Shown: piece after piece, positions 1 through 5,766 of the stretch
Layout of the letters: each line of letters begins with the position of its first letter
Position numbering within the stretch: the first letter of the stretch is position 1
Assembly (NCBI GenBank): GCA_964618405.1
Contig: CAZUAY010000202.1
Coordinates: forward strand, 1-7,034
Length of the DNA: 7,034 nt
Source: JBBQIY01 sp964618405
GTDB lineage: Bacteria > Verrucomicrobiota > Kiritimatiellia > RFP12 > UBA3636
Direction of reading: 5' to 3'
The notes under the pieces: generated by a model
Told to the model about the DNA's origin: nothing
The model's input: only the letters and a program-made list of their open reading frames with translations
Databases searched by the model: none
Program-made: the position numbers and the translations under genes

Positions 1-56
1 AGGAGCGGGGACATTCCTGTCCCCGACACGACGGGGGTTGGAAAACCCCCGCTCCT
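1..56. repeat. two-hairpin palindromic repeat, left module
   Basis: Two perfect hairpins lie side by side. The first has an 8-bp stem (6-13 with 18-25) and a TTCC loop. The second has an 8-bp stem (32-39 with 44-51) and a GGAA loop. In addition, the first ten bases (AGGAGCGGGG) are the exact reverse complement of 47-56, so the whole unit can also fold as one long arm that competes with the inner stems. No coding potential is seen. It resembles REP/BIME-type intergenic repeats, and the family is not identified. The element may begin before the window. Confidence 0.8.
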
Positions 57-100
57 GTGCTTTCGCGCAGCCGTCTCGACAAGCCGTGACACGAACAGAG

Positions 101-143
101 AACGGGTTTTCCAACCCGTTTCATTCACGGACAGGAATGTCCG
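101..143. repeat. two-hairpin palindromic repeat, right module (inverted)
   Basis: A perfect 8-bp stem (101-108 with 113-120, loop TTCC) is followed by a 6-bp stem (128-133 with 138-143, loop GGAA). On the minus strand these read as the same two hairpin types as the 1-56 module and in the same order: a GGACA stem with a TTCC loop, then a GGGTT stem with a GGAA loop. The two modules are therefore inverted copies, separated by about 44 bp of unrelated sequence (57-100). Stem changes are matched on both arms, as expected if pairing is selected. Confidence 0.78.
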
Positions 144-352
144 CGCCACGTTGGTTTTTCCAGTAGACGCGGCGTCGCGCGGAATACCGCTTGCCGCCGC
201 ACTCCAAAATCGGCCATCTTGGCGTGCGGTGACAACCGAAGGGCGGCACCGCTTTTCGCATGTCTGTCGGCGGCGTATGTCTTCGGCTTGCAAACCCATC
301 GCCTATGCGAGTCAACGGAACGGGGATGCGCCCTCACCGATCACGGCTACAG
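144..352. repeat. gene-free mosaic of decayed repeat-like sequence
   Basis: No believable gene is present. Open frames here are short, lack ribosome sites and give low-complexity Arg/Ala-rich translations. Visible structure includes an odd palindrome at 166-176 (GACGC-G-GCGTC) and a 6-bp stem, 226-231 with 247-252, around a 15-nt loop. The right end, 335-352, read on the minus strand matches 5665-5682 at 17 of 18 positions, which marks it as a dispersed repeat. The part around 195-215, read on the minus strand, looks to me like intergenic repeats of PVC-group genomes, but that is recollection only. Bases 353-463 show nothing recognisable. Confidence 0.5.
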
Positions 353-463
353 TTTTTTGTTTGACTGGTACAATGGCAACAAAAAGCTCGGGGGTGCATC
401 GGTTCACCATAATCTTGAACAAAACAAAAGTCCAGATTACAATTTACAGCGAGTTGCCAGCGA

Positions 464-492
464 TTGACAAAAGGGCGCAATCTCTTCATAAT
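464..492 (+). promoter_or_regulatory. sigma-70-type promoter for the serpin operon
   Basis: The -35 box TTGACA (464-469) is a perfect consensus. It is followed by exactly 17 nt and the -10 box CATAAT (487-492), which matches TATAAT at five of six positions. Transcription should begin near 499, giving a leader of about 130 nt before the serpin start codon. It is the only promoter of this quality I found upstream of the serpin, and none was evident between the three downstream genes. The assignment assumes an ordinary housekeeping sigma factor. Confidence 0.7.
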
Positions 493-524
493 CTCTCCTA
501 TACACAAACGCAACTCATGATGCT

Positions 525-546
525 GGCCGATTGTGTTATATCGGCC
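525..546 (+). promoter_or_regulatory. hairpin in the serpin mRNA leader
   Basis: GGCCGAT (525-531) pairs perfectly with ATCGGCC (540-546) around an 8-nt loop, and a flanking T-G wobble is possible. It lies about 26 nt after the predicted transcription start and 82 nt before the serpin start codon. No U-run follows, so it is not an intrinsic terminator. It could stabilise the message or bind a regulator. No known riboswitch was recognised. Confidence 0.45.
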
Positions 547-617
547 GCAACCTGAATTCCACCCCAAGCGTCTACAGGCTTTCCGGCAACGTGCGATATC
601 AGCATTTTGTATTACCC

Positions 618-624
618 AAAGGAG
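618..624 (+). promoter_or_regulatory. ribosome binding site deciding the serpin start
   Basis: AAAGGAG lies 4 nt before the ATG at 629. An in-frame ATG also exists at 533, but it has no Shine-Dalgarno sequence and would add 32 basic residues in front of the lipoprotein signal. The start at 629 is therefore preferred. Confidence 0.8.
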
Positions 625-628
625 AAGA

Positions 629-1915
629 ATGGAAACTAAAATTTTATCCGCAATACACTCCGTCATGTGGATGGTGCCCGTTGCCGCTTTGTGTCTCATC
701 GGCTCGGGTTGCATGACGGCTACTGTCGTTGCGGCAGGTGCTGGTGCTGCATACGTGTTCATCCCCGGTGAAGCGAAGTGGAACCAAGGCAATTTTGCTG
801 GCGATCTGTATCGACAGTCGATTCCCGCCGAAGGGAAGGGAAATGCCGCGATTTCGCCTTACAGCATGGCCTCCATTCTGAGCCTCACGTATACTGGAGC
901 GACGAATTCCACTGCACGGGGCATGGCCAGTGCGCTCTGTCTTGAAGATCGGGGGGAGGAAGTCGCTTCCGTTTTCCGTAGGATCAATCGGGCGCTCCTT
1001 GCCGCGGGTGCCGACGATGGCCTCACGCTCGACTATGGGAATTCGATCTGGCCGAAGACCGGATTAACGCTTCAACAGTCGTTCATCGACACGGCCCATA
1101 AGGGCTTTGATTGTGATGTGATTCCCGTTCCGATGAATGAGATGGGTCGCATCCGCATCAATCAGTTTGTTAAGGATCAGACGAAGGGGAAGATCGACGG
1201 AATCATCCCGCCACCATTGGCTGACGACACGGACTTGATTCTTATCAACACGCTCTACTTTAAGGCGAAATGGTTAACTCCGTTCCCCAAAGACGAGACG
1301 GCTGATCGCGTTTTCCATGCTCCAGACGGAGATGTGTCGGCTAAGTTCATGTCGCGAACCGGAGCCTATCGTCATGCGGCGTGCGAAGGATATGATGCAC
1401 TTTATTTGCCGTATCAAGGCGAAACCGCGGAAATGCTCGTATTTCTGCCGAGTGAGACGTTTGGCATGGATGCCTTGGTGAAGGCATTCGGGACTGGTTT
1501 TCTCAAGAAGACGGATGCGGTCGCGCAGGAAAAGCAAGTTGGTGTTTCCATCCCGAAATTTACTATCGAAAGTTCGATGGAGTTGAGTCAAGCACTTGTG
1601 GACATGGGTATGGGACTGGCATTTTCAGATAAGGCTGAATTCCCGGGTATCACGTCGGACTACCAACTGCAGATCAGTCAGGTGCTTCACAAGGTACGAG
1701 TCGATGTGGATGAAGACGGAACCGAGGCTGCCGCCGCCACAGCCGTGATGATGATGAGATCTTCGATGATGCCGCGCCCTCCAGAGGTGGAATTTGTCGC
1801 CGATAAGCCGTTCTTGTTTTTGATACGTGAGCGATCCACGGGCGTTGTGCTTTTCATGGGGCGGCTGGAAAAGCCCACGACTCCAGATCATGACGGAGGT
1901 GCAGATGGAGTGTGA
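629..1915 (+). CDS. serpin-family protease inhibitor, predicted lipoprotein
   Basis: A 428-residue serpin. Serpins trap serine or cysteine proteases covalently when the target cleaves the reactive-centre loop. Residues 1-28 form a lipoprotein signal peptide ending in LIGSGC, with Cys28 as the likely lipidated residue. The residue after it is Met, not Asp, which by the E. coli rule favours the outer membrane. Serpin landmarks are the ISPYSM helix start (75-80), NTLYFKAKW (207-215) and the serpin signature at 389-399 (FVADKPFLFLI). The hinge is the inhibitory type: Gly364 (P15), Thr365, Glu366, four alanines (367-370), Thr371. The exposed loop that follows, MMMRSSMMPR (374-383), suggests cleavage near Arg377-Ser378-Ser379. 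Spacing alone puts P1 at Ser378, and Arg377 is the alternative. The gene leads an operon and overlaps the next gene. The fold is near certain; the target protease is unknown. Confidence 0.93.
   Translation: METKILSAIHSVMWMVPVAALCLIGSGCMTATVVAAGAGAAYVFIPGEAKWNQGNFAGDLYRQSIPAEGKGNAAISPYSMASILSLTYTGATNSTARGMASALCLEDRGEEVASVFRRINRALLAAGADDGLTLDYGNSIWPKTGLTLQQSFIDTAHKGFDCDVIPVPMNEMGRIRINQFVKDQTKGKIDGIIPPPLADDTDLILINTLYFKAKWLTPFPKDETADRVFHAPDGDVSAKFMSRTGAYRHAACEGYDALYLPYQGETAEMLVFLPSETFGMDALVKAFGTGFLKKTDAVAQEKQVGVSIPKFTIESSMELSQALVDMGMGLAFSDKAEFPGITSDYQLQISQVLHKVRVDVDEDGTEAAAATAVMMMRSSMMPRPPEVEFVADKPFLFLIRERSTGVVLFMGRLEKPTTPDHDGGADGV
1895..1899 (+). promoter_or_regulatory. ribosome binding site inside the serpin 3' end
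   Basis: GGAGG lies 5 nt before the ATG at 1905, within the last codons of the serpin gene. An in-frame ATG at 1890 has no comparable site upstream, so 1905 is chosen as the start of the next gene. Ribosomes finishing the serpin at 1915 would be positioned over this site, which suggests translational coupling. Confidence 0.75.
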
Positions 1916-2162
1916 TCCCAAAAAACGGGTTGGCTTCATCGGCATTATCATCCATGACCGAGAACGGAGTGCACCTGAGGTCAATGCGGCTATTTCTGAA
2001 ATGGGCCATGTCGTTGTGGCACGAGTCGGCATACCCTACAAGGAGCGTGGCTGTTCGGTGATCACGTTGGTGGTCGATGCCACGACCGATGAAGTGGGGT
2101 GCTTGACGGGAAGGCTCGGTAAAATTCCCGGCGTTTCGGTCAAGTCAGGTTTGTCGCGTTGA
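1905..2162 (+). CDS. TM1266-family putative regulator of the iron-only hydrogenase system
   Basis: An 85-residue protein recognised as the TM1266 family. Landmarks are the N-terminal strand RVGFIGIIIHDRE (8-20), the central VARVGIPYKERG (38-49), the strand SVITLVVDATTDEV (51-64) and the C-terminal LTGRLGKIPGVSVKS (67-81). The family has a small ferredoxin-like (ACT-like) fold and is usually encoded beside hydE/hydF/hydG maturases or [FeFe]-hydrogenase genes, hence the putative regulator name. Its biochemical role is not established, and no DNA-binding motif is obvious to me. No transmembrane or signal segment is seen. Here it lies between a serpin and a phospholipid enzyme, overlapping the serpin by 11 nt in another frame, with its own GGAGG site. 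Family assignment is strong; function is weakly supported. Confidence 0.87.
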   Translation: MECDPKKRVGFIGIIIHDRERSAPEVNAAISEMGHVVVARVGIPYKERGCSVITLVVDATTDEVGCLTGRLGKIPGVSVKSGLSR

Positions 2163-2189
2163 TGCGATAATTAAAATGGGAAATGGAAC

Positions 2190-5100
2190 ATGGCTTGGAC
2201 ACTCGACACCTTCCGTCAGCGTAAAAAGAAAGCGTTCTCTTGGCTCAATGCCACGCAGTTCTTCGGGGCTCTAAATGATAACATCTTTAAGACGCTCATC
2301 CAGATGTTCATCATCGGGATGGTTCCCCGAACGAATGCTGTTCCGCTGGCTATCGCCACGATTGTTTTCGCGTTACCTTACCTGATCTTTACGTCCTACG
2401 CCGGATTTCTGGCCGACCGCTTCAGCAAGAAAACCGTCACCGTCATCTTAAAGTATGCCGAACTCGCCATCATGCTTCTCGCCCTTGTTGCCTTCGGGAC
2501 TGGCTCTAGTGGTATGCTTTATGTGCTGCTCTTCATGATGTCGGTTCAGAGCGCGCTTTTCAGTCCAGCCAAGTACAGCATTGTTCCAGAAATCGTTAAG
2601 CGCGATGACCTCTCCCGGGCGAATAGCCTGCTCGTGGCCTTTTCCTTTCTCGCCATTATTGCGGGATCCGCGACAGCGCCGGCGTTGGCCAAGGGCACAA
2701 CGTGGTGGGTTGCATCGCATGGCGGGGCCAACAACAATCTTGCGTATTTCCTCGCGCAACTTGTTTGCGTGAGCATCGCCATCGCTGGGATCTTGGCCTC
2801 GCATCGTGTGATGCCGCTTCGTTCGATGAAACCGGGCCTCCATCCGGATTTGTTGTTCCCGCGCAAGATGTGGCAAACCTGGACTTGGGCTCGGAAAGAC
2901 CGAGATCTCGTTGCAGCCTTGACCGCCACTTGCCTTTTTTCAATGGTGGCGGCTTTTCTGCAGATCAATCTTGTGCGCTACGGTATTGAGCACATGTCGC
3001 TCGATGAGAAGGGGAGTAGCTTCCTTTTCTTCTTTGCAGCCATCGGTATTGCCGCAGGCGCTTGGGTCTCCGGCCGATTCTCAAAACGCAACATCGAATT
3101 TGGAACCATGCCAGGAGGGGCGCTTTTGTTGGCGATTTCGACGTGTGCGCTTGGCTTGATTCCCGCAGGGCGGCACCTCGTCCCCGTCTCCTTCATTATC
3201 TTCCTCGCCGGCATGGGCGCGGGGTTGTTCGTTGTGCCTCTCGATACATTTCTGCAGATCCGACTTCCGGCCGATCGGCGAGGCGAAGGGCTTGCGCTAA
3301 ACAGTTTCCTGAGTTGGAGTGGCATTCTTTTCTCCGGCGTGATGCTTCTGGTTTTCTACTATACCGGCATTAGTGCCCGTGCGAGCTTCCTGCTGTTTTC
3401 ATTCCCCGCGATGATTCTTGCACTGGGTAGTTTTTTCACGTTGAAGGATTTTGCTTTCCGCTTCTTCGTGACCTGCATTGTCAAGCTTTTCTATCGCGTT
3501 CGCACGATCGGTGTTGAGCACGTTCCCGTCGAGGGGCCTGCACTGCTGATCGCCAATCACGCTTCTTACATGGATTCGATACTGCTTTGCGCAACCTCAC
3601 GCAGGCGCATCCGCTTCTTCATGTCGCAGGAGATTTATAGTAAGTGGAAACTGCTCCGCAAAATTTTTGATCTTTACGGTGTGATCCCCATCAGTGGGAA
3701 TTCTACGCCACGGCAGGTTGCGAAGGCACTGCGTGAAGCGCGAAAGGCGCTGGACGAGGGATTCCTCGTCTGCGTGTTCGCGGAAGGCGGCATCACGCGC
3801 ACTGGCACGATCCGCGAATTCAAGCGAGGCTATGAACGTGTGATCAGCGGAACCGACTACCCGATTATTCCGATCTATGTGGGCGGATCTTGGGGTACGA
3901 TTTACCACTACTATCAAGGGCAACTGGTGCGGCGCTGGTTCCGCATGGGCTTGCGACGCTACAAGGTTACCGTGATGTTCGGTCGCAGGTTGCCGTCGTC
4001 CACGGACGCGTTTCACGTGCGTCAGGCGGTCATGGAGCTGTCGTGCGATTACTTCAACGCTCGCAAGGAAGAACACACCTCTTTGGGGCGTGTCTACTGC
4101 GCACGAGCGCGGCATAGCTGGGGCGACGCGTTGGCGCATGACACGACTGGGATGAAGCTCACAAGCGGGAAGGCGTTGATTGCCGCCGTGGCGCTGGCGC
4201 GTGCAATCGGTCCGCGTATTCAGGAGGCCGACCATATCGGCATTCTGCTGCCAGCAAGCTGTGGAGGGTTGATCAGCAATCTCTCCGTGGCACTACTCGG
4301 CCGCGCCGCGGTGAATCTCAACTTCACGACTTCCCAGAAAGTCTTTGCTTCCTCCGTGGAGCAATGCAATCTTGGAACGATTCTCACGAGCCGCGCGTTC
4401 ATGGAGCGTTTCCCGACTCTGGGAATCGCGGAAGAGAAGCTCGTCTATATCGAAGATGTTCTCAAGAACCTCACGCTCAAAACGAAGATCCAGTGTCTGC
4501 TTCTCGCCAAGTTCGCTCCGTTTAATTTGATGACGCCAACAAAGCCGACCACGGCCGACACGCCAGCCCTCTTGCTGTTCTCGTCGGGCTCCACGGGCGA
4601 GCCGAAGGGCGTCATGCTCAGCCATCACAATATCCTCTCGATGATTGAAAGCCTGCAGATGCTACTCGCAACTTCCCCCGAAGACCGAATCTGCGGAACG
4701 CTTCCGCTCTTCCATTCCTTCGGCATTATGGGAACCGTGTGGTATCCCGTACTCGGGCACATGAAGGTCTCGTATCATCCCAACCCGCTCGATGCCGCGG
4801 CCGTGATCGATTTGGTTAGAGAAGACCGCTGTTCGATGATCTTCGGAACGCCGACCTTCCTGTCCCTCTATCTCCGCAAGGCAACGAAAGAAGATTTCAA
4901 ATCGTTGCGTTTTGTTCTTGCCGGCGCGGAGAAGCTCAAAGAATCTCTCGCGAAGGCCTATATAGAGAAATTCGGTCTTCGACCCTACGAGGCTTACGGC
5001 GCCACAGAGCTTTCCCCCGGCATCGCCGTCAGCGTCCCGCATGGCACGGGAGGCGGCATTACGCAACGCGGCTGGCGCGATGGGCGCGTGGGACTTCCGG

Positions 5101-5645
5101 TTCCCGGCATCGCCATGAAGATTCTTGATCCAGAAACGGGGCGTGAGCTTGGCCCTGGGGAACCGGGCGTGCTCTACCTCAAGGGGCCTAATTTAATGTT
5201 GGGGTATCTCGGTAGGCCCGATCTCACGGAGGCTGTCGTCAAGGACGGTTGGTATTGCACGGGGGATGTCGCGCTGATCGACGAAGACGGCTTTGTAGGG
5301 TTGACCGACCGCCTTTCGCGCTTCAGCAAGCTCGCTGGCGAGATGGTTCCACACGTCGCAGTCGAAGATGCGCTCTTGTCGATCACGGGTCTCACCGGTG
5401 CCGTATTGGCCGTTTGCGGTGTGCCGGACGACCGTAAGGGCGAAAAGCTGGTCGTGCTCTATACGCCAGAATGTGGCGACCCACTCGGTCTCTCGCAGGC
5501 GCTTGATAAATCGGATCTCCCCAATCTCTGGAAGCCCAGCCCGCGTGAATACTATCGCGTCGAATCCATTCCCGTGCTCGGCACTGGAAAGGTGGATCTC
5601 GCCGCCATTAAGAAGCTCGCCAGAGAAGTAGCGAGTAGCGAGTAG
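2190..5645 (+). CDS. aas: LplT-Aas fusion: lysophospholipid transporter / 2-acyl-GPE acyltransferase / acyl-ACP synthetase
   Basis: A 1151-residue inner-membrane enzyme with three parts. Residues 1 to about 425 are an MFS transporter like LplT, with GALNDNIFK near 26-34 and the motif-A loop GFLADRFSKK (72-81). About 430-630 is a PlsC-type acyltransferase: NHASYMD (456-462) supplies His457 and Asp462, FAEGGITRTG (530-539) supplies Glu532, and YPIIPIYVGG begins near 557. About 640-1151 is an AMP-forming synthetase: SSGSTGEPKG (798-807), LPLFHSFG (838-845), YGATE (936-940), WYCTGD (1021-1026) and a terminal GTGK with Lys1134. In E. coli, separate LplT and Aas flip lyso-phosphatidylethanolamine inward and re-acylate it; fused forms are known in other bacteria. 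The length matches the sum of the two E. coli proteins. The Shine-Dalgarno is weak (GGGA, 2178-2181), no other in-frame ATG lies nearby upstream, and a 27-nt gap suggests co-transcription with the preceding gene. The last five residues are encoded by intergenic-type repeat. Confidence 0.95.
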   Translation: MAWTLDTFRQRKKKAFSWLNATQFFGALNDNIFKTLIQMFIIGMVPRTNAVPLAIATIVFALPYLIFTSYAGFLADRFSKKTVTVILKYAELAIMLLALVAFGTGSSGMLYVLLFMMSVQSALFSPAKYSIVPEIVKRDDLSRANSLLVAFSFLAIIAGSATAPALAKGTTWWVASHGGANNNLAYFLAQLVCVSIAIAGILASHRVMPLRSMKPGLHPDLLFPRKMWQTWTWARKDRDLVAALTATCLFSMVAAFLQINLVRYGIEHMSLDEKGSSFLFFFAAIGIAAGAWVSGRFSKRNIEFGTMPGGALLLAISTCALGLIPAGRHLVPVSFIIFLAGMGAGLFVVPLDTFLQIRLPADRRGEGLALNSFLSWSGILFSGVMLLVFYYTGISARASFLLFSFPAMILALGSFFTLKDFAFRFFVTCIVKLFYRVRTIGVEHVPVEGPALLIANHASYMDSILLCATSRRRIRFFMSQEIYSKWKLLRKIFDLYGVIPISGNSTPRQVAKALREARKALDEGFLVCVFAEGGITRTGTIREFKRGYERVISGTDYPIIPIYVGGSWGTIYHYYQGQLVRRWFRMGLRRYKVTVMFGRRLPSSTDAFHVRQAVMELSCDYFNARKEEHTSLGRVYCARARHSWGDALAHDTTGMKLTSGKALIAAVALARAIGPRIQEADHIGILLPASCGGLISNLSVALLGRAAVNLNFTTSQKVFASSVEQCNLGTILTSRAFMERFPTLGIAEEKLVYIEDVLKNLTLKTKIQCLLLAKFAPFNLMTPTKPTTADTPALLLFSSGSTGEPKGVMLSHHNILSMIESLQMLLATSPEDRICGTLPLFHSFGIMGTVWYPVLGHMKVSYHPNPLDAAAVIDLVREDRCSMIFGTPTFLSLYLRKATKEDFKSLRFVLAGAEKLKESLAKAYIEKFGLRPYEAYGATELSPGIAVSVPHGTGGGITQRGWRDGRVGLPVPGIAMKILDPETGRELGPGEPGVLYLKGPNLMLGYLGRPDLTEAVVKDGWYCTGDVALIDEDGFVGLTDRLSRFSKLAGEMVPHVAVEDALLSITGLTGAVLAVCGVPDDRKGEKLVVLYTPECGDPLGLSQALDKSDLPNLWKPSPREYYRVESIPVLGTGKVDLAAIKKLAREVASSE

Positions 5646-5661
5646 TGAGTAGCGAGTTGCG
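5627..5661 (+). repeat. five tandem 7-bp repeats (AGTAGCG) across the aas stop codon
   Basis: Units start at 5627, 5634, 5641, 5648 and 5655. Units 1, 2 and 4 are exact AGTAGCG; unit 3 is AGTAGTG and unit 5 is AGTTGCG. The array supplies the last five codons (VASSE) and the TAG stop (5643-5645) of the fusion gene. Read in any of the three plus-strand frames, three exact units always contain a TAG. On the minus strand the same repeat is open in all frames and encodes the periodic peptide RYSLLAT. Confidence 0.88.
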
Positions 5662-5664
5662 AGA

Positions 5665-5689
5665 CTGTAGCCGCGATCGGTGATCGCGG
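5665..5689. repeat. dispersed palindromic repeat between aas and the phosphorylase gene
   Basis: Positions 5671-5678 (CCGCGATC) and 5682-5689 (GATCGCGG) form a perfect 8-bp stem with a GGT loop. The segment 5665-5682 recurs inverted at 335-352 with one mismatch, so it is a dispersed element and not a one-off hairpin. It lies 19 nt after the fusion stop codon. No T-run follows, so rho-independent termination is unlikely, although it could protect mRNA 3' ends. Confidence 0.65.
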
Positions 5690-5726
5690 ACACTTCCGGC
5701 CCCAACGAGGCCAACCACAGGGGAGA

Positions 5727-5740
5727 GGTAGCGAGTAGCA
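5727..5740 (+). repeat. two further heptad units upstream of the phosphorylase gene
   Basis: GGTAGCG (5727-5733) and AGTAGCA (5734-5740) are near-copies of the AGTAGCG heptad found at 5627-5661. The palindrome therefore sits between two heptad tracts. No promoter consensus was evident in 5646-5766. Confidence 0.65.
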
Positions 5741-5766
5741 AGAAAACGAAACGAAAGGAATTGACG

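Noticed and set aside
1..352. CRISPR array
   Set aside because: The repeats are inverted palindromes of differing sequence with no regular spacing or unique spacers, and no cas genes are present.
361..389. Second promoter beginning with TTGACT at 361
   Set aside because: No acceptable -10 box lies 16-18 nt downstream, and the TTGACA at 464 is far better.
151..555. 134-residue plus-strand open frame in the upstream region
   Set aside because: It runs through repeat modules and across the predicted promoter, has no ribosome site, and its translation resembles no family I know.
533..628. N-terminal extension of the serpin from the ATG at 533
   Set aside because: There is no ribosome site, and the extension would bury the lipoprotein signal behind 32 basic residues. 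The ATG at 629 has AAAGGAG upstream.
334..792. 152-residue minus-strand open frame
   Set aside because: It overlaps the promoter, the leader and the serpin signal peptide on the other strand, with no ribosome site or recognisable motif.
1919..1926. Possible ribosomal frameshift site in the A-run just after the serpin stop
   Set aside because: In the TM1266 frame it reads CCC AAA AAA CGG, so codon boundaries do not fit the X XXY YYZ pattern, and both genes are complete without a shift.
3597..4235. 212-residue antisense open frame inside the fusion gene
   Set aside because: It lies opposite the acyltransferase region, which has clear catalytic motifs in the sense frame. The antisense translation is low-information and rich in Arg and His, as expected of a codon-bias shadow.
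5671..5689. Rho-independent terminator after the fusion gene
   Set aside because: The stem is good, but the following bases (ACACTTCC) are not a T-run. It was kept only as a palindromic repeat.
5193..5741. 182-residue antisense open frame with an LATRYSLLATRY segment
   Set aside because: The segment is just the reverse reading of the heptad array, which is open in all frames. The rest is antisense to the synthetase domain.
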